From Nectonema munidae (lineage: Eukaryota; Nematomorpha; Nectonematoida; Nectonematidae): 64,000 nucleotides of DNA. The translations under genes and the position numbers were made by a program. Positions 11,945 through 22,333 of this stretch are shown here, piece after piece. The stretch lies in NCBI GenBank assembly GCA_030549495.1, contig JAUIRK010000916.1, positions 533,501 to 597,500 on the forward strand. Reading direction: 5' to 3'. The stretch's first letter is position 1. Each line of letters begins with the position of its first letter. The notes below the pieces were generated by a model, which had not been told where the DNA came from, searched no databases, and saw only the letters and a list, made by a program, of their open reading frames with translations.

Positions 11945-13610
11945 TTTTTGAAATTTTTTTACAGAACTGATTTTCAGGCATACATTACTAATTCAATTGC
12001 CACTTCGAGATATTTTTTAACCGTATTATCCAAAATCCAGTACAGAAATAAAATAAGCATAGTCGATTTGGTATAAAATAGATATTTTATTTTTTTGAAA
12101 ATATTTTTGAAGACAGTATCTAGAAGTAAACCACAAATCTGATTCAAACTTTCAGATACTTTAAAATCATAAATGCAAAACCTGAGTCCAAAAATGAAAC
12201 CAGCATCTTCCATTTGGCATAAAAACAGATATTTTATTTAAATTTCAAAAATATTTCTATAGATATTAGACGTAAATCAAAAATTTGATTGACACTTTCA
12301 GACATTTAAAACCTCTAAATGTAAAAAATGATTTCAGAAATAAAAATTATCATGGTCGAATTGGTATAAAAACATATATTTCATGTAAAATTAGAGAGAA
12401 TATTTTGGGATATAGTTTTCAGACATAAACTGCAAATTTGATTGACACTAGCAGTAAAACCTCTAAATGCGAAAACTGTGTTCAGAAATGAAATTATCAT
12501 GGTCTATTTGCTATAAAAACAAACTTTAGAACTAAACGCAAATTTAATTGATACTTATATGTATTTTCAAATTCAAACTGCAAAAATTGAGTCCATAAAT
12601 GAAACTAGCATGGTTGATTTGGTATAAAAACATATATTTAATTGTAAAATTTGAATGAATGTTTTTGTAGACAATTTTTAGAAGTAAACCGCAAATTTGA
12701 TTAACACTTATAGGTATTTTCACATCCTAAATGTAAAAAATTAGTTCAGAAATGAAAACAGCATGCTTGATTTGGTATAAAAACATATTTCAAGAGAATA
12801 TTTTTGGAGACAATTTTCAGAAGTAAACCGCAAATTTGATTTATACTTATAGGTATTTTCAAATCCTAAATGTAAAAATGAGTTCAAAAATAAAAACAGC
12901 ATGATCGATTTGGTATAAAAACAAATATTTCATGTAAAATTGAGAGAATATTTTTGGAGATAGCTTTTAGAAGTAAACCGCAAATTTTGACTGATATTTT
13001 AAAACCTCTAAATGTGAAAAATGAGTTCAGAAATGAAAACAGCATGGTTGATTTGGTATAAAACATATATTTCATTGTAAAATTTGAATGAATGTTTTTG
13101 GAGACAATTTTTATAAGTAAACCGCAAATTTGATTAACACTTATAGGTATTTTCACATCCTAAACGTAAAAAATGAGTCCAGAAATGAAACCAGCATGAC
13201 CGATTTAGTATAACACATATATTTGATTGTAAAATTTGAATGAATGTTTTGAAGATAATTTTTAGAAGTAAACCGCAATTTGATTAACACTTATAGGTAT
13301 TCCCAGATCCTAAACGTAAAAAATGAGTCCAGAAATGAAACCAGCATGGCCGATTTAGTATAACGCATATATTTTATGTAAAATGTGAAGGAATGTTTTT
13401 GGAGACAATTTTCAGAAGTAAACCGCAAATTTTATTACTACTTATAGGTATTTTCAAATCCTAAATGTAAAAAATTAGTCCAGAAATGAAAACAGCATGA
13501 CCGATTTAGTATAAAAACATATATTTTATGTAAAATTTGAAGGTATATTTTATTAGATATATTTTTGATCAATCAAAATTTTGATTAACATTTTCTAAAA
13601 AGTAGCCATG
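11945..13610. repeat. Array B: about eleven tandem units of ~150 bp
   Basis: The landmark AGTAAACCGCAAATTTGATT or a close variant recurs at 12125, 12271, 12424, 12531, 12683, 12822, 12972, 13116, 13267 and 13417, with a faint one near 13560. Spacing is mostly 139-153 bp, with one short unit of 107. Each unit also carries 'cagaaatgaaaccagcatg' and 'gatttggtataaaaacata'. Similar units occur at about 21855-22330. Confidence 0.9.
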
Positions 13611-14067
13611 ATTATTGAAAAAATTAAATATATAAAGTGTTATGCGTTCCAAACTGTATATAATTATAAATTTTCAGGGTATTATATAATATAGATCCAA
13701 AGTTATAAGGTTAAGTACAGATAATGTCAAAATTTTGCTGAAAAATTTTAATTTTGATTGACAGTTTTGAACATGAAGGGGTCATTCAACTACCATGAAA
13801 ATGATGCAGCTAGCGATTTTAGGAAAAGTCACCAAATTTGAAGGGATATGATTCAGCCAATTTTCTACATTTAATTTTTTAGTGAAGGGGGGAGGGGGCG
13901 TTTTACGCCTCCCCCCCCCCCCCAGCACTAATAGGGTTAAGCTCAATTTTTTTGCTTTTATTTGAGGTGAAGCTCCCTCCCCCTCTCATGTGTTCTTCTT
14001 TTTCGTGTGAAGTTATTGGTTTATTTTTATTTTTTGATTACAATAATTTAGTGAAACTTAATTTTTA

Positions 14068-15774
14068 ATGGAAGGCGTTTCCCTCAATTTGCCTGAGTTT
14101 GATTTCACTGCTAAAGAAATTAAGCGGTTTTTAATTGAAGGATTTGTGAAAGCTTCTAATAGATGTCTTTTCAAAACTGCTTTTTGGCTTTCAGATTTTA
14201 TTTGTTCGATTGATGGTGAATTTGACGTACAAGCATTTAAGCTGAATAAAGAAAGTTTGGATCCTATGTATTTAAAAAGCGAATGTCTTTTCAAATTAAG
14301 TGAATATAATAGAGCTGCTTATTTTTCATCTTCTTTATCTTCACCTCTTCTTGCATTTATCCACTTTCATTCAAGGTATAAGAATATTGTTCATTTATCC
14401 TCATTAAATGTTTCCTCTTTATTTGGTACAAAAGATAATAATAATAATAAAGAATTATTTAAGTTGCACCAAGGTATCTTATCGTATATTAAAGAAAATA
14501 ATTCAGAAGATGGCTATTTTATGTATTTACTAGGCCTTATTTCAAAGCGATTACTGTTCCCTGATAAAACAGTGGACTATTTCTGTAAAGCAGTTTCACT
14601 TGAGCCATCTTTGTGGGAAGGTTGGCTTGAATTGCTTTCCTTAGATCCAAAAGTTTCTCTAAATTTTCCTTCATTATCATTAAAATCGTTAATGTTTTCA
14701 TTATTTTACGTCTTTTTTTGTGCCAGATACTTTAGACAACTAGGTTACAATCAAGAATCGTTTAAAATGTATGAACTTCTTCAAGAAAATGGCTTTGAAG
14801 GCGCATCATATTTACTCTGTGAAGAATTTTTACTCACCTACCAAAACGACAATTTTGTATCTTCTTATCAAAAAATTAAAGATGTCGATCCATATTGTTT
14901 AGACGTAGCAATTGTTTTTTCAAATCGTTACTATGTTCAGAATATGTTTGAAGAACTGAGAGATTTTGCGAATTTTTGTAAGGAAATCGACCCATACAGG
15001 CCTGAAACCTGCTGTGTCATTGGAAATATGTACAGCTTAAGCCGTGAAAGTAAGCTAGCTATTGTGTCATTTAAACGTGCTGTTACTTTAGACCCTCAAT
15101 TGTATTCGGCCTGGATTTTAATTGGTCACGAGTACAATGAAAGAGAAGAGACTAATTTAGCTCTAAGCTCATATAATAAAGCAATAAGCATAAACCCAAT
15201 TGATTTTCGTGCTTGGTATGGCATTGGGATGACTTATGAAGGACTTAATATGCACAGAAGATCATTATATTATTACCAAAAGGTGTATAAACTAAATCCG
15301 ACCTACTCCAAAGTGCTAATTGCTTTAGCAGAAACATATAAAAGGATAGGAGAAGTAGACAAAGCCATAAAGTTTTTTTTCAAAGCCGTAATAAGCGGAG
15401 GTGATGAACAAAGGAAAGCCCTGTTTAACCTCGTTCAATTGCTTGAAAATAAAAATTCTCAAGATCTTTGTTTTGAAATCTACACTCTTATTTTGAAGCA
15501 CGGCGGTGCCACTTTCAACCAGCACAATCCTCTTTTGCACCCGATTGCCTATCAAAGTGATGATGAGCCTGAAAAAAAAGCGATACGGTTTTTGGCGAAT
15601 TATTACTTCAAACGTAAGGACTACGCTAGCTGTTTGGATATTATAAACCACAGCTTTTCAAGTGTAGTCGGTGAACTCGGGAGTGACTTCAATGCTTTGT
15701 TTATTAAATGTAAGGAATATTTGCAATCGTCGTCCACCTATGATTACGAAACATTTTCCAAAAAAGAAGTATGA
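14068..15774 (+). CDS. CDC23: Anaphase-promoting complex subunit CDC23/APC8
   Basis: This 568-residue protein is a TPR scaffold subunit of the anaphase-promoting complex/cyclosome, the ubiquitin ligase that triggers sister separation and mitotic exit. The N-terminal 100 residues resemble the APC8 N-terminal helical domain (EIKRFLIEGFVKASNRCLFK). TPR helices fill most of the rest. Best conserved are ETCCVIGNMYSL (~residues 310-321), AWILIGHEYNE (~350), AWYGIGMTYEG (~382) and SKVLIALAETYKRIG (~414), close to human CDC23 in order and wording. Human CDC23 has about 597 residues, so this is full length. The ATG is the first in a single uninterrupted frame without introns. AATAAA follows 16 bp after the stop codon. 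The frame is intact, so I take it as functional; no poly-A tail or target duplication marks it as a recent retrocopy. Confidence 0.95.
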   Translation: MEGVSLNLPEFDFTAKEIKRFLIEGFVKASNRCLFKTAFWLSDFICSIDGEFDVQAFKLNKESLDPMYLKSECLFKLSEYNRAAYFSSSLSSPLLAFIHFHSRYKNIVHLSSLNVSSLFGTKDNNNNKELFKLHQGILSYIKENNSEDGYFMYLLGLISKRLLFPDKTVDYFCKAVSLEPSLWEGWLELLSLDPKVSLNFPSLSLKSLMFSLFYVFFCARYFRQLGYNQESFKMYELLQENGFEGASYLLCEEFLLTYQNDNFVSSYQKIKDVDPYCLDVAIVFSNRYYVQNMFEELRDFANFCKEIDPYRPETCCVIGNMYSLSRESKLAIVSFKRAVTLDPQLYSAWILIGHEYNEREETNLALSSYNKAISINPIDFRAWYGIGMTYEGLNMHRRSLYYYQKVYKLNPTYSKVLIALAETYKRIGEVDKAIKFFFKAVISGGDEQRKALFNLVQLLENKNSQDLCFEIYTLILKHGGATFNQHNPLLHPIAYQSDDEPEKKAIRFLANYYFKRKDYASCLDIINHSFSSVVGELGSDFNALFIKCKEYLQSSSTYDYETFSKKEV

Positions 15775-15790
15775 AATGGGATGTTTTTTG

Positions 15791-15796
15791 AATAAA
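15791..15796 (+). promoter_or_regulatory. Poly-A signal of CDC23
   Basis: A canonical AATAAA lies 16 bp beyond the stop codon, followed by a T-rich tract (TTCTTCTTTATTC). This implies a very short 3' untranslated region. Confidence 0.65.
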
Positions 15797-17004
15797 TTCT
15801 TCTTTATTCATTGAAATCTAATGATAACTTTTTCCATCACTTGTAACAACTATACCGTGCTTTTCTACGATGTTTTCCCCAAGCACTTCTAAACCTATGA
15901 TTTGTTACAAGTTTATTACTTGAGTAATATTTACGTCTAAATAATCCATATCTAATGTTTTAATACTTTTATATTGGAGAGTTAATTTTACATTTTTAGT
16001 TGTGCAAACTTCGATGTTTTTTCTGTCGTATAAATTGTGTAGTATCAATTTTCAATTTTTGGCCATTTATTTGATTTCAATTTCAATGAAAACTTTCTAA
16101 TAACTTTATTATAAAAATTTATTAGTGTAAGCGGTTCATTATTTTTGTTGTGAGTAAATTTATCGAGATGCTCTTATAATCAAGGTTGTTTAACGATACA
16201 TTCGAAAAACAACCTCTCTTGCCCAGTTTAAAGAACAGCTATTCCAACACTATATTCATGAATTGTCTTCTTCCTTTGTAATGTGAGAAATTCTAAAAAC
16301 ACAAATTAATAACTATTTAAGCACATAATACATATTTATCTTTTGCTTCAATTTTTCCTGATAGTGATATCGTCACTACAAAACCTTTGTTTTGATTTAA
16401 ATAAATAAATTTAAAAATTTAAAACAAGAGTTCTATGCAAAACTGAGTTTAACTTTTTTTTTATAAGAATTATTTCTAACAGCATTTATAAAAAGTTAAA
16501 ATTTTATTGGATCTAAATTTAAAACAGACATTTCGCATAATTTAAAAATAGAAAAAGATTTATTTTTATTTAAAAATTGGGAAGTTTTCATAAATTATGT
16601 AGTTTTTTTAGTAAAGACCATCTTTAATGTGTTTCGTCATATCTGAACAAACTTTTAAAATGTTCTCTTCAACAACGGCTGATGGGATAGACGTGAAACT
16701 AAATAACTAATTTCAAAATCCTTTAGTTATTAAAGGTTTTTTATTGGTTATTTTTAAGGAAGTCTCCATCTTTCGCCCATTTTTAAACTTATGACGAAAA
16801 GTTATTTTATTCTGCGATCCTTTTCGTTGGGGGCTTATTGAGTTTAGTGTTTTTATTTTGTTCAACTAGATCCGAGATGATTAAACTTATAGGTGGTGTG
16901 ATCCTCCTTTTTTAACATGCATTGCAGAGAAACCTATTTTTCATTAGCATGGTATGTTTTTTGATGAACGTTATAAATAAACTAAAGAAGTCTTCTACAG
17001 CTTA
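15797..17004. other. No recognised gene downstream of CDC23
   Basis: This is AT-rich intergenic sequence with frequent stops in all frames and no repeat I can link to others in the window. The last 8 bp (16997-17004) are the target duplication of the next element. Confidence 0.5.
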
Positions 17005-17743
17005 CAGGATTATGGAGTCGTAAAGATATTTGGCGACTCCGACTCTACCTATTTATAATTTTTCAACTCCGACTCCCCCTCCATTTATGTATAATCTTTT
17101 TTTATTGACACCACCTATATTTTGCGACTTTGACTAAAAATTTATAATTGTGCAACATCAACCTTTCTGTTTCAAATATTATAAATCTCCCCAAATAGTG
17201 TGATGACATGTACCATATTTCAAGGTAGTTTGTGAATATCAATTTTGGATAGTTTTTGAAAGATTTGCTAAATTTTAGACATTTCTACTTTGTGTTGCAA
17301 GCAAAGTGTTTGATCTATTTTCTTCAACATGATTTATTAAAATGTTCTATTGGTTTGTATTTGTAGTTAGTATCTTTCCTGAATTGTCCTGAAAAAGATT
17401 TTAAATTTATTGTCGCTAACCTTTTATCTAACAATACGATTTGTATTTTTTTATTTATCCTAAATTTTTTTTTAAAAAAACTTTCTCCTTATAAACTACT
17501 TTTAACGTAAAATAAAGAAGTTCATTCTTTAATTTTATTGAATTTTTCAGCCTTTTTCTATCAGCTGCAAAAATACAAGGCTGGAACATAAAAATGGTAA
17601 ACATTTTTAGGTTGCGTTTTTGCAACGTTGCAAGAGTGTCTATGAATTTATTTTTTAATCGAACATATATAAATTCATAAACTATTTATGAAATCGGAGT
17701 CGCAATAATCATTATGCCACAACCATCATACTCCACAACCTTG
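17005..17743. mobile_element. Non-autonomous hAT element, 739 bp, perfect 8-bp target duplication
   Basis: The left end reads CAGGATTATGGAGTCG. The right end, read on the other strand, begins CAAGGTTGTGGAGTATG. ACAGCTTA is duplicated exactly at 16997-17004 and 17744-17751. An 8-bp duplication with CA...TG ends of the 'CAGGGTTGTGGAGTC' kind is typical of hAT elements. Inside are repeated 'gcgactccgactc' motifs near both ends. There is no transposase. The intact duplication suggests a fairly recent insertion. Confidence 0.9.
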
Positions 17744-17751
17744 ACAGCTTA

Positions 17752-18290
17752 TGATTGTTTGCCAGCTGAATGTCATTGATTCTTATGATCATTTTTTGAA
17801 AAAAATTTCTAGATTGAATAAAAAATCATCAAGATTATCTCAAGGAATCACGATGATCAAAAAATTGATCTTTCAAACTATGGGAAAAATGAGATATTGG
17901 ACGTTTCTATAAAAAGAAGACTGGCGCAGAAATAAAAAAAATGTGAGGGCATACATCATTAGGTTTTACAAAAATATTTCAGAAGTAGGATTTTATTTGT
18001 GTCTTTATGATATAGCTCTTTCAATAATACAAATGAGAAAGCAAAAATCAACCAAGATTATATGATTGTTTAAGCAGTTTTTTAAGTTCAAAAACTTTAT
18101 TATCAAAGAAGCAATGTTAAAATTTTTAAATATAATTTACAGAGATTCAAAATGGTCAAAAAACCCTCAACGGCATTTGTGTAAATTTTACAAAAATGAA
18201 AGACAATGACTAGACGGTGCCTGTGTTTGGTCTCTCGCTTCGCTCGAGACCTGTTAGGATTCTATGATCTCAAAAAGCTAGGACGCCACA
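17752..18290. other. No recognised gene; one short hairpin
   Basis: The stretch is AT-rich. A palindromic segment at about 18229-18251 (GGTCTC...GAGACC around TCGCTTCGCTC) can form a hairpin just before the minisatellite. No coding sequence is seen. Confidence 0.4.
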
Positions 18291-19165
18291 TTCTAGCACG
18301 TGTGACAGATCATTGGTACTGTGATTCTAGGACGTGTGACAGATCATTGGTACCGCGTGATTCTAGGTCCATTTAAAGATCATTGGTACCGCGTGATCCT
18401 AGGTCCTGTGAAAGATCATTGGTACCGCGTGATTCTAGGTCCATTTGGTCATTGGTACCGCGTGATCCTAGGTCCTGTGAAAGATCATTGGTACTGTGAT
18501 TCTAGAACGTGTGAAAGATCATTGGTACCGCGTGATTCTAGGTCCATTTAAAGATCATTGGTACCGCGTGATCCTAGGTCCTGTGAAAGATCATTGGTAC
18601 CGCGTGATCTTAGGTCCTGTGAAAGATCATTGGTACTGTGATTCATAGGTCCAGTTAAAGATTATTGGTACCGCGTGATTCTAGGACGTGTGACAGATCA
18701 TTGGTACCGCGTGATTCTAGGACGTGTGACAGATCATTGGTACCGCGTGATTCTAGGACGTGTGACAGATCATTGGTACCGCGTGATTCTAGGTCCTGTG
18801 AAAGATCATTGGTACTGTGATTCATAGGTCCAGTTAAAGATCATTGGTACCGCGTGATTCTAGGTCCAGTTAAAGATCATTGGTACCGCGTGATCCTAGG
18901 TCCAGTTAAAGATCATTTGTACCGCGTGATCCTAGGTCCTGTGAAAGATCATTGGTACCGCGTGATTCTAGGTCCAGTTACCGCGTGATCCTAGGTCCTG
19001 TGAAAGATCATTGGTACCGCATGATTCTAGGTCCAGTTAAACATCATTGGTGCCGCGTGATCCTAGGTCCTGTGAAAGATCATTGGTACCGCGTGATTAT
19101 AGGTCCAGTTACCGCGTGATCCTAGGTCCTGTGAAAGATCATTGTTGGTACCGCGTGATTCTAGG
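18290..19165. repeat. 36-bp minisatellite, about 25 units
   Basis: The unit is GATCATTGGTACCGCGTGAT followed by TCTAGGTCC and a variable 6-bp tail. Four tail classes occur: 'tgtgaa', 'atttaa', 'agttaa', and 'gtgtgac' after GGAC. Several units are shortened, either to GGTACTGTGA or to a form lacking the GATCATTGG part. The 'tgtgaa' and 'agttaa' types often alternate, suggesting duplication of two-unit blocks. Because 36 is 12 codons, an open frame at 18321-18551 encodes a repeated DHWYRVILGPVK. I treat that frame as a by-product. Confidence 0.95.
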
Positions 19166-19169
19166 TAAT

Positions 19170-20750
19170 AGAGTTTAAAAAAATAAAATTTATAAACTAA
19201 ATAATAATTATTATAGAAATCTATTATTGAAAAATAAAACTTATAAATTAAGAAAAACAACTTTAATAAAGAATCTTGTTTTATTAAAAATATAGATTTG
19301 AAATAGTAGTCATATAAATTTATTATCTTTCATTCAGAAGAATGAATAAACTCATCATCAGCCATTAATTGAATTGGATGATATTGAGAATGTAAAATTT
19401 TTTTAATGCAAATGAATTTTTTTGATTGGTTAAAATAAGTACATTATGCACGTATATATACAAAATATACAAATATATATGAATTTTTATGAATAAAAAG
19501 ATTTATGGTAAAATAAAGTTAATATTCTTATTCAGAATGATAAGAGGATTCTAAAAATATATAAAACTTGATTTTTGGTTGAATATATGAGAAGTGATAA
19601 AAGTCATATTTTGAGCGCGCTGAAAAAGCCCGAAAAATTGAAAAATAAAAAAAAAGTAAAATTTAAAAGCGTATGCTGATTCCGAATATGTAATTTTTTT
19701 GAAATGAATCGAAAAATTTTTTAATTTTTTTTGAGGTCAAAGTTGAATTTTTTGTCATTTTTTCAAGTTCAAAGGCTAAAAAAAGTATTTTATAAAAAAT
19801 AATTTAAAATATTATGTTTTGATTAAACACCCCCTTTAAAGGACTGTTCTCACATACGACTAGAGTTTCTTTTTCGAAATTTCTAGACTTCAAGGGTTTT
19901 TCTTCTTTAATTGTGGAGAGAAAATACAAACCACACTCGAGAAAATTATTCCTTTTATTTTTCTATTTTTATGGAATGAAATATAAGAAAATTTTAATAT
20001 GGTCGTAACTTATGAGATCCCTTCTAATTATCACACAATACTTTTTTTTATCTATACAACCTATATTTTGTAAATGTGAGAAAAAATTTCAATTTTAAAA
20101 GTTATTTTTAGATTACTTTTCCTTTTTATGTAAAAATATTCATGTTTATAGCTTTCATTATATTTTCTCGGAATACTCAATCTCATTTCTCTACAAAGTT
20201 ATTCCAGAAATCATAAACTCTACATACTACTCCATTTATTATATAACTTCATTTTTTCATTTTCATTATGAACGTGAAGGTAGGAGATCATGCATGTTTC
20301 TATGTGTATGTCACTTTTACTCTAGTGATGAAGGCATGTAATATATATATCTCTATTATGTCTCTTTTTCTTTAGTCCCTTACCTGAAAAATTTCAGGTA
20401 AAAAGTTGCAGTGCTATGGGTGAAAAATTAATTCCTCGTGAGTTTGAACACTTAGCTAAGGAGGCTAGGGATGTCACTAAAACTATACCCTTGTGAGAGC
20501 ACTGGAACTTTTCCTCTTGTCCTATACTGGAACTTTTGCTCTGGGGCCCACATAGTCATTTCAGCGTGTTATATCAAGTGCGATCCGTCATATTAGGAAT
20601 GAATAAGCTATTTATACAAAATAGTAAAATTAGTGTTTTTTTTTACAAATTTATCATGAAAAATTTGTTGTATTTTTTAATAATTTTTTTTTTCAATTTT
20701 AAACATTCTTTTCTTTAATGTTTGTCTCTTTTTGGTAATTTATTAATTTG
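19170..20750. other. No recognised gene
   Basis: This is AT-rich noncoding sequence. A short palindrome, TTACCTGAAA/TTTCAGGTAA, lies at about 20381-20402. The 60-codon frame at 20536-20718 ends in a hydrophobic run and resembles nothing I know. Confidence 0.4.
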
Positions 20751-20754
20751 TAAT

Positions 20755-20972
20755 ACATTAATAAAAATATAAAGAAAGTCAAATTACATAGACGTTATAC
20801 TGTTTTAATGTTTTTTGACACAACTTTAATATTAACAAATAAGGCAACCCTCATAATTTAAAGTCACTAACACATTAATAAAAATATTAAGAAAGTCTAA
20901 TTACATAGACGTTATACTGTTGTAATGTTTTTTGACACAACTAAGGTAACCCCTCACAATTTTAAGTCACTT
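20755..20972. repeat. Tandem duplication, ~117-bp unit
   Basis: Two copies start at 20755 and 20872. Both contain ACATTAATAAAAATAT, TACATAGACGTTATACTGTT and 'taatgttttttgacacaact'. The second copy lacks a short stretch present in the first ('ttaatattaaca'). Confidence 0.9.
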
Positions 20973-21174
20973 ACTATATACCAAAACCCCAAAACGATGA
21001 ATTTGTGTTAATTTTTTTAAATAAAGTTTTTCCGTGTTTGATTTGATATAATAAAAATGGGAAGACAGCCGGGTAAATATCAATTTTTAATGATCTCAAT
21101 ATCATAGTCGTATTATAACGAAGTATAAGAACGTTGAATCAAGTTTATGTCATAAATTTGACAAAAAAATCATT

Positions 21175-22333
21175 ATTCCCCCTCCTGTTTTCCTAAAATA
21201 TTAAATATTTTTACAAAATTTTAGAAAGAACCCACTAACTAATTGATTGCAAATCTGATGGTGTGATTTATTTTTTTTTATAAAAATCAATCAACCCTGT
21301 CAATCAATGCTAAACATATAAACTTTTAAATACATTTTTATTCCACGATTTTTTGCTTAATATTGTCTTTTTATAAACTAGCTTTCACCAGTAGCGCCAA
21401 ACACTTTTTTTCATTATTTTTAAATAATACACAGCAAATCGAACATGCTAAATTTGGTTCTGAAAATATTTTTTCACTCTCGATTTTAATCATCCTTACT
21501 TTTTAACTTTCATTAATTTGTGGTAAAATGCATAGACTTCCATGCGACCTTTAATTTGTGTTTATCTTAGAGATCTAAATTTTCGATTGGGTATTACTGA
21601 AATCAATCCTGATATAATACATACTATTATCTATACCTTTCTTACATTATTTAACATTTTTAGAGCACTAAATCCATTATCCACAGTACAATCTGTCAGA
21701 AAGAAAACATTTTAGCGACTACCGAGTAGTGGAAAAGAAAATTTGAACTTTTTTTGATATTTAAAATTTATAGCTACTTATATAGATTATTTTCCAAAAT
21801 ATAACTATCATATAAAATATTTCTCTGTTTCAATCAAGGGGATGTAATGATCAAAAAGAAGTACAGAGATGAAACGAGCATAGTCGATATTGTATTTAAA
21901 AATGATTTTAAATTTGAAGAATATTTTTAGTGAGTGTTTTATCCCCAATTATAATTTTGATTATGATTTTCAATCAACACATGGAGAGTTTAAATTTTTT
22001 CCCAAATATCAAACTTGATAGATAAATCAACACATTCTTACACACGAATTGCAAAAATTATGTTTGAAAATGTACTGAGCATCGTAGTATGAAATAAAAT
22101 ATGAAAGTAATTTTTTGAGATAATTTTCAGTCATACATCAACAATACTTTTGGCACATTGATTATTACCAAAAATGAACCAAGAAATAGTATCAGAATGG
22201 TTAATTTACTAGAAATAAAATATTTTATTTAAAATATAAATGAATATTATTGAAGGTAATTTTCAGGCGATACTAGGCATTTTGATTGATATTTCCGCAC
22301 CATAAATACGCAAATGGAGTTCTGAAATGAAAC
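21175..22333. repeat. Diverged, shorter relic of the arrayed TTAA element
   Basis: The order of parts matches 9818-13936. First comes a C-rich start ('ttccccctcctg', 21177), then one A-type unit (21220-21410, with 'aaaaatcaatcaaccctgtc'), a spacer, then B-type units. These lie at about 21855 ('gatgaaacgagcatagtcgat'), 22190 and 22230-22333. The last B unit is cut by a hAT element that starts at 22334. Confidence 0.6.

Larger units (their letters stand above)
9818..13936. mobile_element. 4.1-kb TTAA-flanked element carrying two satellite arrays
   Basis: Both ends carry CCCTATTAGTGCTGGG as a perfect 16-bp inverted repeat. TTAA flanks it at 9814-9817 and 13937-13940, as expected for piggyBac-superfamily targeting. 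Just inside each end lies a G/C homopolymer with a short 'cgtaaa' or 'cgttttacg' centre that can fold into a hairpin. Inside, in order, are a tandem array of 151-bp units (9950-10970), a copy of repeat R1 (11085-11740), and a second array of ~150-bp units (11945-13610). No transposase frame survives. The whole looks like a large non-autonomous element. Its right end lies 131 bp upstream of the CDC23 start codon. Confidence 0.8.

Noticed and set aside
15325-15651. 108-codon antisense frame in CDC23
   Set aside because: It lies wholly inside the conserved CDC23 coding sequence and has no known relatives.
18321-18551. Open frame encoding a 12-residue repeat
   Set aside because: It follows from the 36-bp period; shortened units break the frame elsewhere in the array and no start context or neighbour supports a gene.
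18290-19165. CRISPR-like repeated array
   Set aside because: Units are head-to-tail with no unique spacers, in eukaryotic DNA; it is a minisatellite.
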